Positions 18,088-27,370 of a DNA stretch of 64,000 nt are shown in pieces. How positions within the stretch are numbered: position 1 is the first letter of the stretch; every line of letters begins with the position of its first letter. This DNA comes from Segetibacter aerophilus (GTDB lineage: Bacteria > Bacteroidota > Bacteroidia > Chitinophagales > Chitinophagaceae): the NCBI RefSeq assembly GCF_007991655.1, contig NZ_BJYT01000013.1:1-64000 (forward strand). The letters are read 5' to 3'. The notes below the pieces were generated by a model. It saw nothing but the letters and a program-made list of their open reading frames with translations, searched no databases and was not told the DNA's origin. A program made the translations under genes and the position numbers.

Positions 18088-18106
18088 TTGCGTCGCACTC
18101 TTTTAC
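18088..18106 (+). repeat. Dispersed TTGCGTCGCAC repeat, copy 2
   Basis: TTGCGTCGCACTCTTTTAC, followed by a T-run and CCCC, matches the reverse complement of the copy at 25874-25893 almost exactly, including the poly-T that follows. It creates a false TTG start upstream of the ABC ATPase. Confidence 0.6.
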
Positions 18107-18195
18107 TTTTTTCCCCATACTCAGCAGTAACCGCGGCTCTATTTGCACGTGCAACTATAAAACCTTTTACATTTGATCGAACAGATAAAACGCAC

Positions 18196-19170
18196 ATGAG
18201 TCTACTAACTGTATCAGGAATAAGTAAGCGGTCGGGAAGTGATTTTGAATTAAAGGATATAAATTTTTCACAGCAAAGAGGTCAGAAAATTGCAATTGCA
18301 GGAGAGACCGGGTCAGGAAAAAGCACGCTGCTAAAAATAATTGCCGGTTTGGCTCAACCCGATACAGGCTCTGTGATATTTGACGGCCAAAAGATTTTAG
18401 GCCCCGAAGAAAAACTAATACCGGGACATCCAGGTATTGCCTTTTTATCGCAACATTTTGAATTACGCAATAATTACAGAGTCGAAGAGTTGTTAGAAAT
18501 GGCTAACAAAATCTCGCCAATAGAAGCTGAAACAATTTATAAAATTTGCCAGGTCGAACACGTGTTACAACGAAGAACCGACCAGCTATCAGGAGGTGAA
18601 AAACAGCGTATCGCTACAGCAAGACTGCTGATAACATCCCCCACATTACTATTGCTCGACGAGCCCTACTCCAACCTGGACATGTCCCATAAAAAAATTT
18701 TAAAATCAGTTATTAACGATATTGGAAAAAAGCTGCAAATAACATGCATACTAATATCGCATGACCCACTTGATACCTTGTCCTGGGCAGACCTTATCAT
18801 GGTCATGCAGGATGGCAAAATCATTCAGGCAGGAACGCCGGAAGAAATTTACAGAAGGCCAAGGAACGAGTATGTTGCCAGTCTCTTTGGAGATTATAAC
18901 ATAATCAGTAGTGCAGTTGCTACCCGCTTGGGCGTATTAAATACAAATGGACAAAATATTTTTACACGTCCCGAAGATTATAGATTGGTACAAAACGAAG
19001 AGCAGCCAATGATTGCAGAGGTTGAAAAAATTAATTTCCTTGGTGGGTATTGCCAGGTAGAAGTTAGAGTTGAAGACGCCTCAATCATCGTAACGGCACC
19101 TGAATGTAATTTTTTAAAGGGAGACCTTGTGTACGTCTCATTAACGAAAAAGGAGCATTGGTATCTTTAG
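18196..19170 (+). CDS. ABC transporter ATP-binding protein (PotA/FbpC-like, TOBE)
   Basis: The frame is open from 18088, but that end lies in a dispersed repeat; the ATG at 18196 (MSLLTVSGISKRS) is the natural start of an ABC domain and gives 324 residues. Walker A is GETGSGKST (residues 36-44), the signature is LSGGE (131-135), Walker B is LLLLDEP (151-157) and the switch His is 189. A C-terminal TOBE-like domain (about 245-324) follows, as in the importer ATPases for iron, sulfate, spermidine or molybdate. No permease or binding-protein gene is nearby, so the transported substrate is unknown. Confidence 0.88.
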   Translation: MSLLTVSGISKRSGSDFELKDINFSQQRGQKIAIAGETGSGKSTLLKIIAGLAQPDTGSVIFDGQKILGPEEKLIPGHPGIAFLSQHFELRNNYRVEELLEMANKISPIEAETIYKICQVEHVLQRRTDQLSGGEKQRIATARLLITSPTLLLLDEPYSNLDMSHKKILKSVINDIGKKLQITCILISHDPLDTLSWADLIMVMQDGKIIQAGTPEEIYRRPRNEYVASLFGDYNIISSAVATRLGVLNTNGQNIFTRPEDYRLVQNEEQPMIAEVEKINFLGGYCQVEVRVEDASIIVTAPECNFLKGDLVYVSLTKKEHWYL

Positions 19171-19259
19171 CCGGCATATCTGCGAAATTCAGAAAACCGA
19201 CCTTAAATGCTTTAAACTAACAAGTCTCAAAACTACAGAATAGTGCAGTAATCGGAGTC

Positions 19260-20549
19260 TTATAACACACGTTGTTGTTTAACAGGTAAGACTATAACAA
19301 AGTCTGAACCTATGCCCTCAGTGCTTTTTGCAATGATGCTACCGTTGTGTTTTTCGATAATTCTCTTAGTAATTGCCAGGCCGATGCCAGTGCCTTCATA
19401 TTCATCTTTGGTGTGTAGCCGTTTAAAAAGGGTAAACACATTCGACATGTATTTTTCATCGAAGCCTATCCCATTGTCTTTTACATGTATGCAGGCATAT
19501 GCACCTTTTGTATCAGGTTCACTATCATAAAGATTATCGCAAATTCGTGCTCCTGAAATAGTAATTACGGGATTTACTCCTAACCTTGAAAACTTCAACG
19601 CATTGCTGATTACGTTTTGAAATACTTGCCTAATCTGACCGGGATTCACTTCTATCATCGGCAGTTCTTCGACTGTTATGGTGGCTTTCTTTTCTTCAAT
19701 GACTATTTCAAAATCCTTCAACAACTCTTTAATCAGTGCCTGGAGGTCCGTAAGTTCAAACTTATTGTCTTTATCAGACAAGCGCGAGAATGAGAGAATA
19801 TCTTGTATCAGCACTCTCATCCTTTCTGATGAATTAATTATCTTTTGCAAATAAGTGCCTGCAGAAGTTGAAAACTGTGAAGCAAATTTCTCCTTCAATA
19901 GGTTAGAGTAGATTTGAATTTTGCGAAGCGGCTCCTGCAAATCGTGGGAAGCTACAGAAGCAAACTGCTGAAGATCGTGGTTACTTATTTCAAGCGCGCG
20001 ATTAATTTCCTCGAGTTGCAGGTTGTTTTGCTTCAACTGCCTCTGCGTTTCTTTTTGCTGTGTCAGATCGGTTAGGATAATACTGAGAGAAACACCTTCA
20101 TCCAATTCCAGCGTAGTAAACGAAAGCTGAAATTCTATGTGCTTGTCCTGGTTTACCAGGGAGATTTCACCTTTACAATCCTCCTTCCACCCTTTCTCGA
20201 AAAGATCAAAAAACTGGTTAATAAAAGGCGGCGCAATAAAGTTAGAAAAAGGCAAACCAAGAACTTTCGATAATGGGAGATTGACCATTCGTGCAAACTG
20301 AGAATTGCTGTAAACAATAATTCCCTGGCGATTTAAAGTAACAGCGCCCTCAATCATTTTCTCGATGAAGAGACGGTAGGTTTGGTCAGCTGTTTTTAGC
20401 GTGTACAATTCATGCCCTTTTTCTCCAAGTACTACAAGCGCGTCTACCTGGCCAGTTCTTATTGCCTCAATAGTATCGTTGGCTTCATCCAGCTGATGAC
20501 GCAGATGCGTGACTTCATCCAAAAGTTCCTCGTAAGTTTTTGCTTTCAT
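19260..20549 (-). CDS. PAS-domain sensor histidine kinase of the kai operon
   Basis: About 429 residues from the ATG at 20549 (a TTG two codons earlier abuts the kaiB stop). The N-terminal coiled-coil (about 5-30) leads to a PAS domain (about 55-170, IEGAVTLNRQGIIVYSN), then HisKA with the phospho-acceptor His202 (VASHDLQEPLRKI) and a HATPase_c domain with N (ISNALKFS), G1 (DNGIGFD) and G2 (GTGIGLAI) boxes. There is no membrane span, so it is cytosolic. The stop-start junction with kaiB (20556) shows translational coupling in the kaiC-kaiB-kaiB-kinase operon. Cyanobacterial clock output also uses a kinase (SasA), but SasA has a KaiB-like sensor domain that this protein lacks. Confidence 0.92.
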   Translation of the reverse strand: MKAKTYEELLDEVTHLRHQLDEANDTIEAIRTGQVDALVVLGEKGHELYTLKTADQTYRLFIEKMIEGAVTLNRQGIIVYSNSQFARMVNLPLSKVLGLPFSNFIAPPFINQFFDLFEKGWKEDCKGEISLVNQDKHIEFQLSFTTLELDEGVSLSIILTDLTQQKETQRQLKQNNLQLEEINRALEISNHDLQQFASVASHDLQEPLRKIQIYSNLLKEKFASQFSTSAGTYLQKIINSSERMRVLIQDILSFSRLSDKDNKFELTDLQALIKELLKDFEIVIEEKKATITVEELPMIEVNPGQIRQVFQNVISNALKFSRLGVNPVITISGARICDNLYDSEPDTKGAYACIHVKDNGIGFDEKYMSNVFTLFKRLHTKDEYEGTGIGLAITKRIIEKHNGSIIAKSTEGIGSDFVIVLPVKQQRVL

Positions 20550-20555
20550 CTGCAA

Positions 20556-20873
20556 CTAGACAATGATTCCTAAACCACGAAGAACCCTGTCTTTGTCAGA
20601 CATGTCGCCAATAAGTCTTCTCTCGGGCAAAGGGAATGTTTTAATTAGAAGAGGTAATGCAATGAGCTGTTGTGCTTCAGCTATTTCTTTTTGTTGATAC
20701 ACGTCGATAATATCCAAAGAATATCTTCCTTTAATGTAGGTTTCACAAATATCTTTTAAATTAGTTATGGCCCTTACAGAATTTGAAGACGCTCCGATAA
20801 CATATAAACGGAGAACGAATTCCACTTCTTCCTGGCCATTTTTTTCCACCTCACCCGGTTCTTCGTTGGTCAT
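20556..20873 (-). CDS. kaiB: KaiB-like protein (second copy)
   Basis: The 105-residue protein is a thioredoxin-like KaiB-family domain (FVLRLYVIGASSNSVRAI at the first strand and helix, ALPLLIKTFPLPERRLIGDMS at the cis-Pro region). It starts two bases beyond the stop of the first kaiB and ends one base before the kinase frame, so all three are coupled. It diverges considerably from the neighbouring kaiB, which argues for different partners rather than a recent duplication. Confidence 0.9.
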   Translation of the reverse strand: MTNEEPGEVEKNGQEEVEFVLRLYVIGASSNSVRAITNLKDICETYIKGRYSLDIIDVYQQKEIAEAQQLIALPLLIKTFPLPERRLIGDMSDKDRVLRGLGIIV

Positions 20874-20874
20874 A

Positions 20875-21204
20875 CTATTGTTTTGCAGGACGGATGTTCA
20901 AACCAACCAAAACCTTTTCTTCATTCGATAGGTCGCCTATGATTTTGCGTATCGGTTCAGGAACTTTTTTTACTAATGTTGGAATAGCAAAAATTTGGTC
21001 ACCCTCTGCCAGCTGAGGTTGCACCAATAAATCTATGACCTCGATCACGTATTTACCTTTCAAATGCTCTTCACATAATTTGTTGAGGTTGTTAATAGCT
21101 GCGACAGATTTTGTTGTTTTACCGGCCACATATAACCTTAGTTCGTATTTATCTTCATTTAGTATCTCGGGGTTCGTCTCCCCCGGGCTCGTTGCTGTTT
21201 CCAT
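20875..21204 (-). CDS. kaiB: KaiB-like protein (first copy)
   Basis: The 109-residue protein has the KaiB fold ([20 protein letters not shown], then [22 protein letters not shown]). Its start overlaps the end of kaiC by 50 bases. In cyanobacteria KaiB switches fold to bind KaiC; whether this copy can do so is not visible. The partner is presumably the KaiC encoded just upstream. Confidence 0.93.
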   Translation of the reverse strand: METATSPGETNPEILNEDKYELRLYVAGKTTKSVAAINNLNKLCEEHLKGKYVIEVIDLLVQPQLAEGDQIFAIPTLVKKVPEPIRKIIGDLSNEEKVLVGLNIRPAKQ

Positions 21205-22882
21205 TGTGTCTTTTTTTAATTAATTCTTCTCGGTTCTTATGCATCACCTCTTTGCGCAATTCCTCCTCCACGTAGCTTTTATTTAGTTCATCGGATACTG
21301 ACTCAAACTCTGCTCTTAAACTTTCTATCTTGGACTGCAACACGTTTCGCTTTCTTTCTATTTCCCTGTCTTTTCTTGTTACTGCATGTGTTCTTAAAAC
21401 AATCCCCGTTTCCTCCATCAATTGTTGAGCCTCCCTTGCAGAGCCTGTTAAAACTCCTTCAGGTCCCAGGTACACATCCACCAGGCTAAGCCCTTCATCA
21501 GATATCACGAATTCGCGTACCTGGTTCGAATGCCTCATTCCTCTCGACTTCATTATATACATTCCGCGATTTCTTTCACCATTGTTTTCAATGTCCCGAA
21601 CAAGTAACCAGGCATCTACTAATGAGGAAACCCCTTCATCCGTCTGTTCGTTCACAACTGTATTTAACGTTAATGCAGTAAACATGACTGTAATCTGTTC
21701 TGCCTGTAAAAAATCGATCAGCCTTATCAACATGCCTTTCACTTCGCTTACCGAACCAATGGTAATCAAGTTGGTTATCGGATCAAGAATGATTGAGGAT
21801 GGTTTAAATTGCCTGACCGCTTTGTGTATGGTTAAAAGGTGCATCTCGAGACCATTCAATGTCGGTCTTGAGGCATTAAAAGCAAGGTATCCGTTATCGA
21901 TGTGTTGTTGAAGATCTATGCCGATGGAACGCATGTTCCTGATAATCTGCTGAGGCGATTCTTCAAAGGCAAAGTAGATGCATCGCTCTTTACGCTTACA
22001 AGTTTCGCTGGCGAAGTAGGCTGCTATACTAGTCTTTCCTGTTCCGGCAGTGCCTGAAACAAGAATACTGCTTCCCCTGAAAAAACCTTTTCCTTCCAGC
22101 ATTTGATCAAGTGATGGGACACCCGATGAAACCCGTTCGGAAGAGACCGGGTGCTGAAGCTTAAGAGCAGTTATTGGCAATACAGAAATGCCTTCTTCGT
22201 CAATTAAAAACGGATATTCATTTGTTCCATGAACAGAGCCCCTGTATTTTATAATTCTTAAAATTCTTGTAGAAATCTGGTTAATAACCCGGTGGTCTAA
22301 TAGTATCACGCAATCTGATACGTACTCTTCGAGGCCTTGCCGGGTAAGAAACCCTTCACCTTTTTCACCGGTTATGATAGCAGTTACTCCCTTTTCTTTC
22401 AGCCAGTGAAACAGTCGACGAAGCTCGGCCCGCAAAATTGCTTCATTAGCTAAACCTGAAAAAAGATTCTCTATTGTATCTAATACCACCCTTTTAGCTT
22501 TCACACTATCGATAGCATATCCTAATCTTATAAACAGGCCGTCAAGGTCATATTCCCCGGTTTCTTCTATCTCACTCCGTTCAATGTGCACATAATCTAC
22601 CTTAATCTTTTTGTCTTTTTGAAGTGCTTCAAGATCGAAACCTAGTGAAGCAACATTTATAGCCAGTTCTTCCGCTTTTTCTTCAAAAGCCATAAAGACT
22701 CCCGGTTCATCATAATCAAGTGCGCCCTTCACGATAAACTCCAATGAAAACAATGTTTTTCCACAGCCAGCAGCACCACAAATCAAAGTAGGCCGGCCTG
22801 TAGGCAGCCCACCGCCTGTTATTTCATCCAGTCCAACTATCCCGGTGGGAGTTTTGGAAAGTGACTTATTAAGTTGTGCCAT
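21155..22882 (-). CDS. kaiC: KaiC-family ATPase/kinase
   Basis: The 575-residue protein has two RecA-like domains. CI has Walker A GAAGCGKT (36-43) and catalytic Glu67-Glu68; CII has GTAGTGKT (277-284) and Glu307-Glu308. The CII autophosphorylation segment reads TDEGVSS (414-420), so Ser419 and Ser420 align with S. elongatus Ser431 and Thr432, and Thr414 with Thr426. Residues 500-560 add a basic/acidic coiled-coil tail in place of the short cyanobacterial KaiA-binding tail. No kaiA is present. Both the ATPase and the autokinase centres look intact. This is a non-cyanobacterial KaiC; in other bacteria such proteins have been linked to stress or daily rhythms, but here the role is inferred. Confidence 0.95.
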   Translation of the reverse strand: MAQLNKSLSKTPTGIVGLDEITGGGLPTGRPTLICGAAGCGKTLFSLEFIVKGALDYDEPGVFMAFEEKAEELAINVASLGFDLEALQKDKKIKVDYVHIERSEIEETGEYDLDGLFIRLGYAIDSVKAKRVVLDTIENLFSGLANEAILRAELRRLFHWLKEKGVTAIITGEKGEGFLTRQGLEEYVSDCVILLDHRVINQISTRILRIIKYRGSVHGTNEYPFLIDEEGISVLPITALKLQHPVSSERVSSGVPSLDQMLEGKGFFRGSSILVSGTAGTGKTSIAAYFASETCKRKERCIYFAFEESPQQIIRNMRSIGIDLQQHIDNGYLAFNASRPTLNGLEMHLLTIHKAVRQFKPSSIILDPITNLITIGSVSEVKGMLIRLIDFLQAEQITVMFTALTLNTVVNEQTDEGVSSLVDAWLLVRDIENNGERNRGMYIMKSRGMRHSNQVREFVISDEGLSLVDVYLGPEGVLTGSAREAQQLMEETGIVLRTHAVTRKDREIERKRNVLQSKIESLRAEFESVSDELNKSYVEEELRKEVMHKNREELIKKRHNGNSNEPGGDEPRDTK

Positions 22883-23102
22883 ATTTACTTTTAAATAAAA
22901 TATTCATCCATTCCTTCACCTCATTGCTAGACAATAAATATCATGCCTTTACTACCTGTACCTGCTTTTGATTAGAGTTACCAGTTGCATTTATGGCTGC
23001 AAGTATAAGCTGCGTGAGGTAGTTGAAAAAAAATTATTTCGCTGCAAATGTTTATCGTTTTAAGACTTTCTTGTTCAAGCTTTTATCTTTCAATTTAGCC
23101 TC

Positions 23103-23122
23103 GTTGCGTCGCACACTTGTAC
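23103..23122 (+). repeat. Dispersed TTGCGTCGCAC repeat, copy 3
   Basis: GTTGCGTCGCACACTTGTAC differs at one base from the reverse complement of the copy at 25874-25893. It lies in the 271-base gap upstream of kaiC and downstream of the nucleoside hydrolase. Confidence 0.6.
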
Positions 23123-23153
23123 ATAAGAACTATATGGAACTGACCTTCCCGCT

Positions 23154-24134
23154 TTATTTCTTCGGCTGATGCATCATCATCTTATTTATCAAGTCCTGCA
23201 CCTCCAAAGGTGGTCTGTCTTCTACAAGGTAAAAATGACTTCCGCCCTTATTGTTCCATGTATTGGCGCCCTTTTCCGTTACTTCAATAGTTCCCGAGAC
23301 CAGCTTATAGTAGGGTTTGTAGCCAGCTATTGCTACGAGTACTGCTGTCTCATCCCAACTCATTCTTCCTGCTTTGTCCTGGGGATCAAGCGGAATACTG
23401 ATGCGAAATACATCTTTTACAGGACTGTTTTTTATAGTATTGTTATTTATCAGCGGCAGCCCGGTTTTTATTTTCTGGCCTATTTCCCAGCCGCTGAAAA
23501 TGATGGGCGTACTCCAATTTTCAAAAACGTATTTTCCTGAAGCTGCATCCTGGTCAATATTAAACTCACTGCCCGAAGGAAATCGGCCAGCCATACTAAC
23601 CAAAGATTTTACTTTCCGATTTACCAACTGCACTCCGGTTAAAGGGGAATATTTATCAGGCTTGGATTTTAGCAAATTAGCCAGGTTTGTTAAAAAGCCT
23701 ACCGTAATGATTGTAACGCTTTTATCGGGTTGCTTTGCCAGCACCTTCCTGTAAATTTCCACTGCATCAGGAACCTCGCTGTTATTTTTTATTGCATGCG
23801 GATAGTTTTTAATCAGCGTATCGGTCCAATGTTGAAAATCTCTTTTTGTCAACGCCTCCCCTTTTGGAACGCCAATCGGCAGCCCTGGCTGTTTAAAATA
23901 GGTATTGAAGACATTAAGCACAGCTGCCACTCCTTCGAATTTTGTGCTGGCAACTGTTGCTAGAATATTCGCCTTCCCTTCATCCGCAAATGCGTGCAAT
24001 AAGGTAATGGCACCTGCATCGTCATAGTCCGGTCCCATATCAGTATCGAAAATAACCGGGACTGGTTTGTGCGCCTGGGCGGAGATAACTGTACTTGCTA
24101 ACAAGAAAAAATGTAAGAGTGCAATTTTTATCAT
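23154..24134 (-). CDS. Exported nucleoside hydrolase (IUNH family)
   Basis: The 326-residue protein has a signal peptide (residues 1-21, ending SAQA) and the inosine-uridine nucleoside hydrolase fold. The calcium-binding cluster DTDMGPDYDD occupies residues 30-39, and a late Asp lies in the MSWDETAVL motif. The enzymes cleave the N-glycosidic bond of ribonucleosides; an exported form would scavenge extracellular nucleosides. It lies downstream of the RmuC gene in the same orientation. Confidence 0.88.
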   Translation of the reverse strand: MIKIALLHFFLLASTVISAQAHKPVPVIFDTDMGPDYDDAGAITLLHAFADEGKANILATVASTKFEGVAAVLNVFNTYFKQPGLPIGVPKGEALTKRDFQHWTDTLIKNYPHAIKNNSEVPDAVEIYRKVLAKQPDKSVTIITVGFLTNLANLLKSKPDKYSPLTGVQLVNRKVKSLVSMAGRFPSGSEFNIDQDAASGKYVFENWSTPIIFSGWEIGQKIKTGLPLINNNTIKNSPVKDVFRISIPLDPQDKAGRMSWDETAVLVAIAGYKPYYKLVSGTIEVTEKGANTWNNKGGSHFYLVEDRPPLEVQDLINKMMMHQPKK

Positions 24135-24242
24135 ATCGTAGGTTTCAACAATTTTAAGACAGAAATTAAAATTTGGGAAATCAGGTTTATTAAAAAGCTG
24201 GTCTAAAGAATTCTAAAAAATATGAAGACAGCAACCGGTTTG

Positions 24243-25694
24243 CTACTCTTCTTCATCTAATAACAGTTCTCCATTTGTCAATTCAGGTAAAATGCTTTTC
24301 AGTTGTTCATCGGTTAGTGTGTCCACTCCTTTCAAACGTTTTTGTATGGCTCTTGTTCTTACGCCCGCAACGTTTTCAAGTTGGTCCAACCCGGTTTGAA
24401 TGTTTTTTTGTGCTTTTTCCAATAACCCGCTAAAGTTGCCAAACTCAGTTTTAACAGCGCTCAACAATTGCCAAACCTCGCCGCTGCGCCGTTCTATGGC
24501 TAACGTGCGGAAACCCATCTGCAAACTACTTAGGAAGGCAGATAAAGTGGTCGGGCCGGCAATGTTTATTTTACATTCCGTCCGGATGCTTTCAAACAGG
24601 CCAGGAGTTCGCAACACCTCGGCATATAAACTTTCAAATGGCAAAAACAGAATAGCAAAGTCGGTGGTGTTGGGAGGATCAATATAGCGACCACAGATAT
24701 CACTTGCGCACTTTTTAATACCTTTTACAAATGCCTTACGACTTTCTTCGATCTGTACCAGGTCACCCAATTCGTAAGCCTGCATCAACCACTCAAAGTC
24801 CTCTTTAGGAAATTTAGAATCAATCGGGAGCCACAGCACCTTGTCTTTGTTGCCGGGCAGCTTTACAGCAAATTCAACGAGGGCATTGCTACCTTCTTTT
24901 GTTTTTACATTTTTCGCATATTGATCAGGCGTAAGGGTTTGTTCGAGTAAATTCTCGAGTTGATATTCCCCTAGTAGTCCCCGTGTTTTCACATTGCCAA
25001 GTACACGTTTAAGATCGCCTACACCGGTTGCTAGTTGCTGCATGTCTCCAAGACCTTTGTGTACAGCTTCGAGCCTGTCGCTTACCAGCTTGAATGATTC
25101 GCCAAGACGAGTCTCAAGTGTCTGTTGCAATTTTTCATCTACCGTTATTCTTATCTGCTCGAGCTTTTGTTCGTTGCCGTGCTGCAATTCAAAAATTTTC
25201 TTCTCGAGTGTCTCTCGCATGTTGTCGAGACGATTGCCTGTGTCTGTATTTTGTTCACCCTGCTTATTTAAGAGGGCATAAAAGTTCTCTTTCTGAATTC
25301 CATTGAATTCCTGTATCGATAAAGCAAGGTCTTTTTTAAAGGTGTCAAGGGCTTGTCTTATTTCCGTTCTTGCGTCTTTTGCATTATTGGTATTGGTTTC
25401 GTTAAAAGCGGTAAGCTTATGGTCGATCGTATTGGTAAGATGACTTAACTTTTCTTCGAACGAGATAAGTGATGAGGCCAGCTCTCTTCTTGCAAGCGCA
25501 GCATTGTCAAAAGTTTCTTTTCGGTTTGAAGCAATTTCTGTTTTCACAGACCCTTCAACCCGTTGCATTTCCAGTTGGAGCGAATCGAGCTTATAGATGA
25601 AGCCCGTGTCTTTGTTATTGTTTGAACGAGACAATACAATAAGATTGATTATGAGCAGCAGGATAATAGTAGCCAGAAGGACGTAAATAATCAT
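24243..25694 (-). CDS. rmuC: DNA recombination protein RmuC
   Basis: I take the ATG at 25694 (483 residues), where MIIYVLLATIILLL gives the usual N-terminal membrane anchor; the longer frame begins with 30 unrelated residues. Residues about 20-220 are a long coiled coil and residues 230-440 the RmuC nuclease-like domain (LLGEYQLENLLEQTL, VLWLPIDSKFPKEDFEWL, DFAILFLPFESLYAEVL). RmuC limits inversion at short inverted repeats and belongs to the PD-(D/E)XK-related proteins. Confidence 0.93.
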   Translation of the reverse strand: MIIYVLLATIILLLIINLIVLSRSNNNKDTGFIYKLDSLQLEMQRVEGSVKTEIASNRKETFDNAALARRELASSLISFEEKLSHLTNTIDHKLTAFNETNTNNAKDARTEIRQALDTFKKDLALSIQEFNGIQKENFYALLNKQGEQNTDTGNRLDNMRETLEKKIFELQHGNEQKLEQIRITVDEKLQQTLETRLGESFKLVSDRLEAVHKGLGDMQQLATGVGDLKRVLGNVKTRGLLGEYQLENLLEQTLTPDQYAKNVKTKEGSNALVEFAVKLPGNKDKVLWLPIDSKFPKEDFEWLMQAYELGDLVQIEESRKAFVKGIKKCASDICGRYIDPPNTTDFAILFLPFESLYAEVLRTPGLFESIRTECKINIAGPTTLSAFLSSLQMGFRTLAIERRSGEVWQLLSAVKTEFGNFSGLLEKAQKNIQTGLDQLENVAGVRTRAIQKRLKGVDTLTDEQLKSILPELTNGELLLDEEE

Positions 25695-25873
25695 AAAGCA
25701 ATTTAGCAGCTTACAATTGAATAATGACCAGGATGACGTTGCTTCCTTCGAATTTTGCAACAAATTTCTGGGAGATAGACGCACTTTAAGTTGCAGGAAA
25801 AAGCTATAGTGAAGCGGCTATCTTGATGGTTGAAATGTAGCCGAGATCTACGCTTGGCAATTTATTGGAAAAA

Positions 25874-25893
25874 GTACAAGAGTGCGACGCAAC
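25874..25893 (-). repeat. Dispersed TTGCGTCGCAC repeat, copy 4
   Basis: On the minus strand it reads GTTGCGTCGCACTCTTGTAC followed by a T-run, matching copy 2 over about 25 bases and copy 3 over 20. It lies between the rmuC start and the end of the TauE/SafE gene. Confidence 0.6.
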
Positions 25894-25949
25894 AATGATG
25901 CGTGAACAACTACAGCCAGGGCAACAAATAAAATAGCACCCTGAAAAGA

Positions 25950-26759
25950 TCAAAAGAATAGAAGCCTGGTTCCCACTAAAAACAATACAACGGCCAACGC
26001 TCGTATAATGCCTTTCGGTTTTATTTTTTGCGACAGCCTTGCTCCCACTTGTGCTCCGACAATAACGCCCATACCGATATAAACGGCTTTAGACCATTCT
26101 TGCCAGAAAGCGCCTTGTATCATATGAACAATGGTTCCCGCCAGGGCCATAATCGCTAATATAAAATGAGAAGTAGCCGTGGCAATATGCACGGGGAAAT
26201 GAAGCAGACTTGCCAACACAGGGACGTGAATAATTCCTCCTCCTATGCCTAATAAGCTTGAGAGAAAACCAACTAAAAAACTGATGGCAATACCAACTGC
26301 GAGGTTGAAAGAATAATTGAACCTTTCTTTATAAACGTCAATAATTGTTCTATGCACCAAACGCGTGTTGTCACTATGTTCACCATCGCGCATTTGCCCG
26401 GGGCGCACCAGCAGGTAAATTGCCACAATAATTAGCAAGGCACCAAGAATAAGATTGAACAAATGTCTTGGAATATGACTAGTTACAAGCGCACCGATAA
26501 TAGAGCCGGGCAAGCTGGCGACGGCAAAAATGATGGCAGATTTATAATCGATCCGTTTAAGTTTTGCATAAGCAACAGAGCCTGAGGCAGCGTTTAGAAA
26601 TACGACAGCAAGAGAAATGCTGGTAACCACCTCCGGCTTTAAGAAAGGATACAAGAACAGCAGAACAGGTGCTAAAATAAAACCGCCGCCAGCACCGATC
26701 AACGTACCAAAAGTACCTACAAGAAAACCTAATGCGATTAAAAGTACAGCTGTAACCAA
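25950..26759 (-). CDS. TauE/SafE-family membrane permease
   Basis: The 269-residue integral membrane protein has about eight spans arranged as two repeats with Gly-rich motifs: GTLIGAGGGFILAP near the N-terminus and SSLLGIGGGIIHVP in the middle. The family exports sulfite, sulfoacetate and related organosulfur anions. The only start codon available is TTG at 26759, as no in-frame ATG precedes the first span. No sulfur-metabolism gene is adjacent. Confidence 0.85.
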   Translation of the reverse strand: MVTAVLLIALGFLVGTFGTLIGAGGGFILAPVLLFLYPFLKPEVVTSISLAVVFLNAASGSVAYAKLKRIDYKSAIIFAVASLPGSIIGALVTSHIPRHLFNLILGALLIIVAIYLLVRPGQMRDGEHSDNTRLVHRTIIDVYKERFNYSFNLAVGIAISFLVGFLSSLLGIGGGIIHVPVLASLLHFPVHIATATSHFILAIMALAGTIVHMIQGAFWQEWSKAVYIGMGVIVGAQVGARLSQKIKPKGIIRALAVVLFLVGTRLLFF

Positions 26760-26943
26760 TATTTAAGTTTGTAAAATATTAAAAGCGCAATTCTATAGTC
26801 TGCCCGATCAAATATAAGAGAGCCTGCTAACATTGGGCATTCAGTTCCTTATGCTATGATAGCGCTATTTGTAAACCTTTATATTTGATTAATAAAAAGA
26901 ACGGCTGGTTGCAAGACACGGGCATCTGCAGTTCATTGGATGT

Positions 26944-27324
26944 ATGAAGACAAATCTTATTTTAATTGGCCTAGGTGGTGCGCTCGGAAGCATAGTAAGA
27001 TACCTGGTTTCGTTGTATGTATCGAAGCAATTTTCTTCTATGGCTTTTCCTTACGGAACTTTTGCCGTCAACGTAATCGGGTGCGTAATTATTGGAATTG
27101 TTTACGGGATGTCTGAAAGATTTCATTGGCTCACTCCTACTTTACGCTTGTTCCTGGTGACAGGTTTTTGCGGCGGGTTTACGACTTTTTCAGCTTTTGC
27201 TTATGAAAACCTTCAATTGCTGCAAAGCTCGAATTACACTGGTTTTGCCCTTTACACGACCTTAAGTTTTATCGTCTGTATAATAGCAGTTTTTTTAGGG
27301 TCGTTAGTAGTTAAGATTGTTTGA
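26944..27324 (+). CDS. crcB: Fluoride channel CrcB/Fluc
   Basis: The 126-residue protein has four membrane spans. The family motifs are present: [10 protein letters not shown] near the N-terminus, [10 protein letters not shown] in span 2 and [13 protein letters not shown] (the Phe-box and Thr track) in span 3. Fluc works as an inverted dimer exporting F-. No fluoride riboswitch signature was found in the 184-base upstream region. It converges on the large histidine kinase. Confidence 0.95.
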   Translation: MKTNLILIGLGGALGSIVRYLVSLYVSKQFSSMAFPYGTFAVNVIGCVIIGIVYGMSERFHWLTPTLRLFLVTGFCGGFTTFSAFAYENLQLLQSSNYTGFALYTTLSFIVCIIAVFLGSLVVKIV

Positions 27325-27370
27325 GTTGACTTTTGTCGTTTTCAGATAATCCGAGGAAAAGATGACGAAC

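Noticed and set aside
18088-18195. N-terminal extension of the ABC ATPase
   Set aside because: The extension begins in a dispersed repeat and has no homology to ABC domains; the ATG at 18196 is the natural start.
19260-22882. Search for kaiA or a KaiB-domain SasA in the kai operon
   Set aside because: No frame with KaiA features is present and the kinase has only coiled-coil, PAS, HisKA and HATPase domains.
26762-26943. Possible fluoride riboswitch upstream of crcB
   Set aside because: The conserved crcB-motif segments could not be found in the leader.
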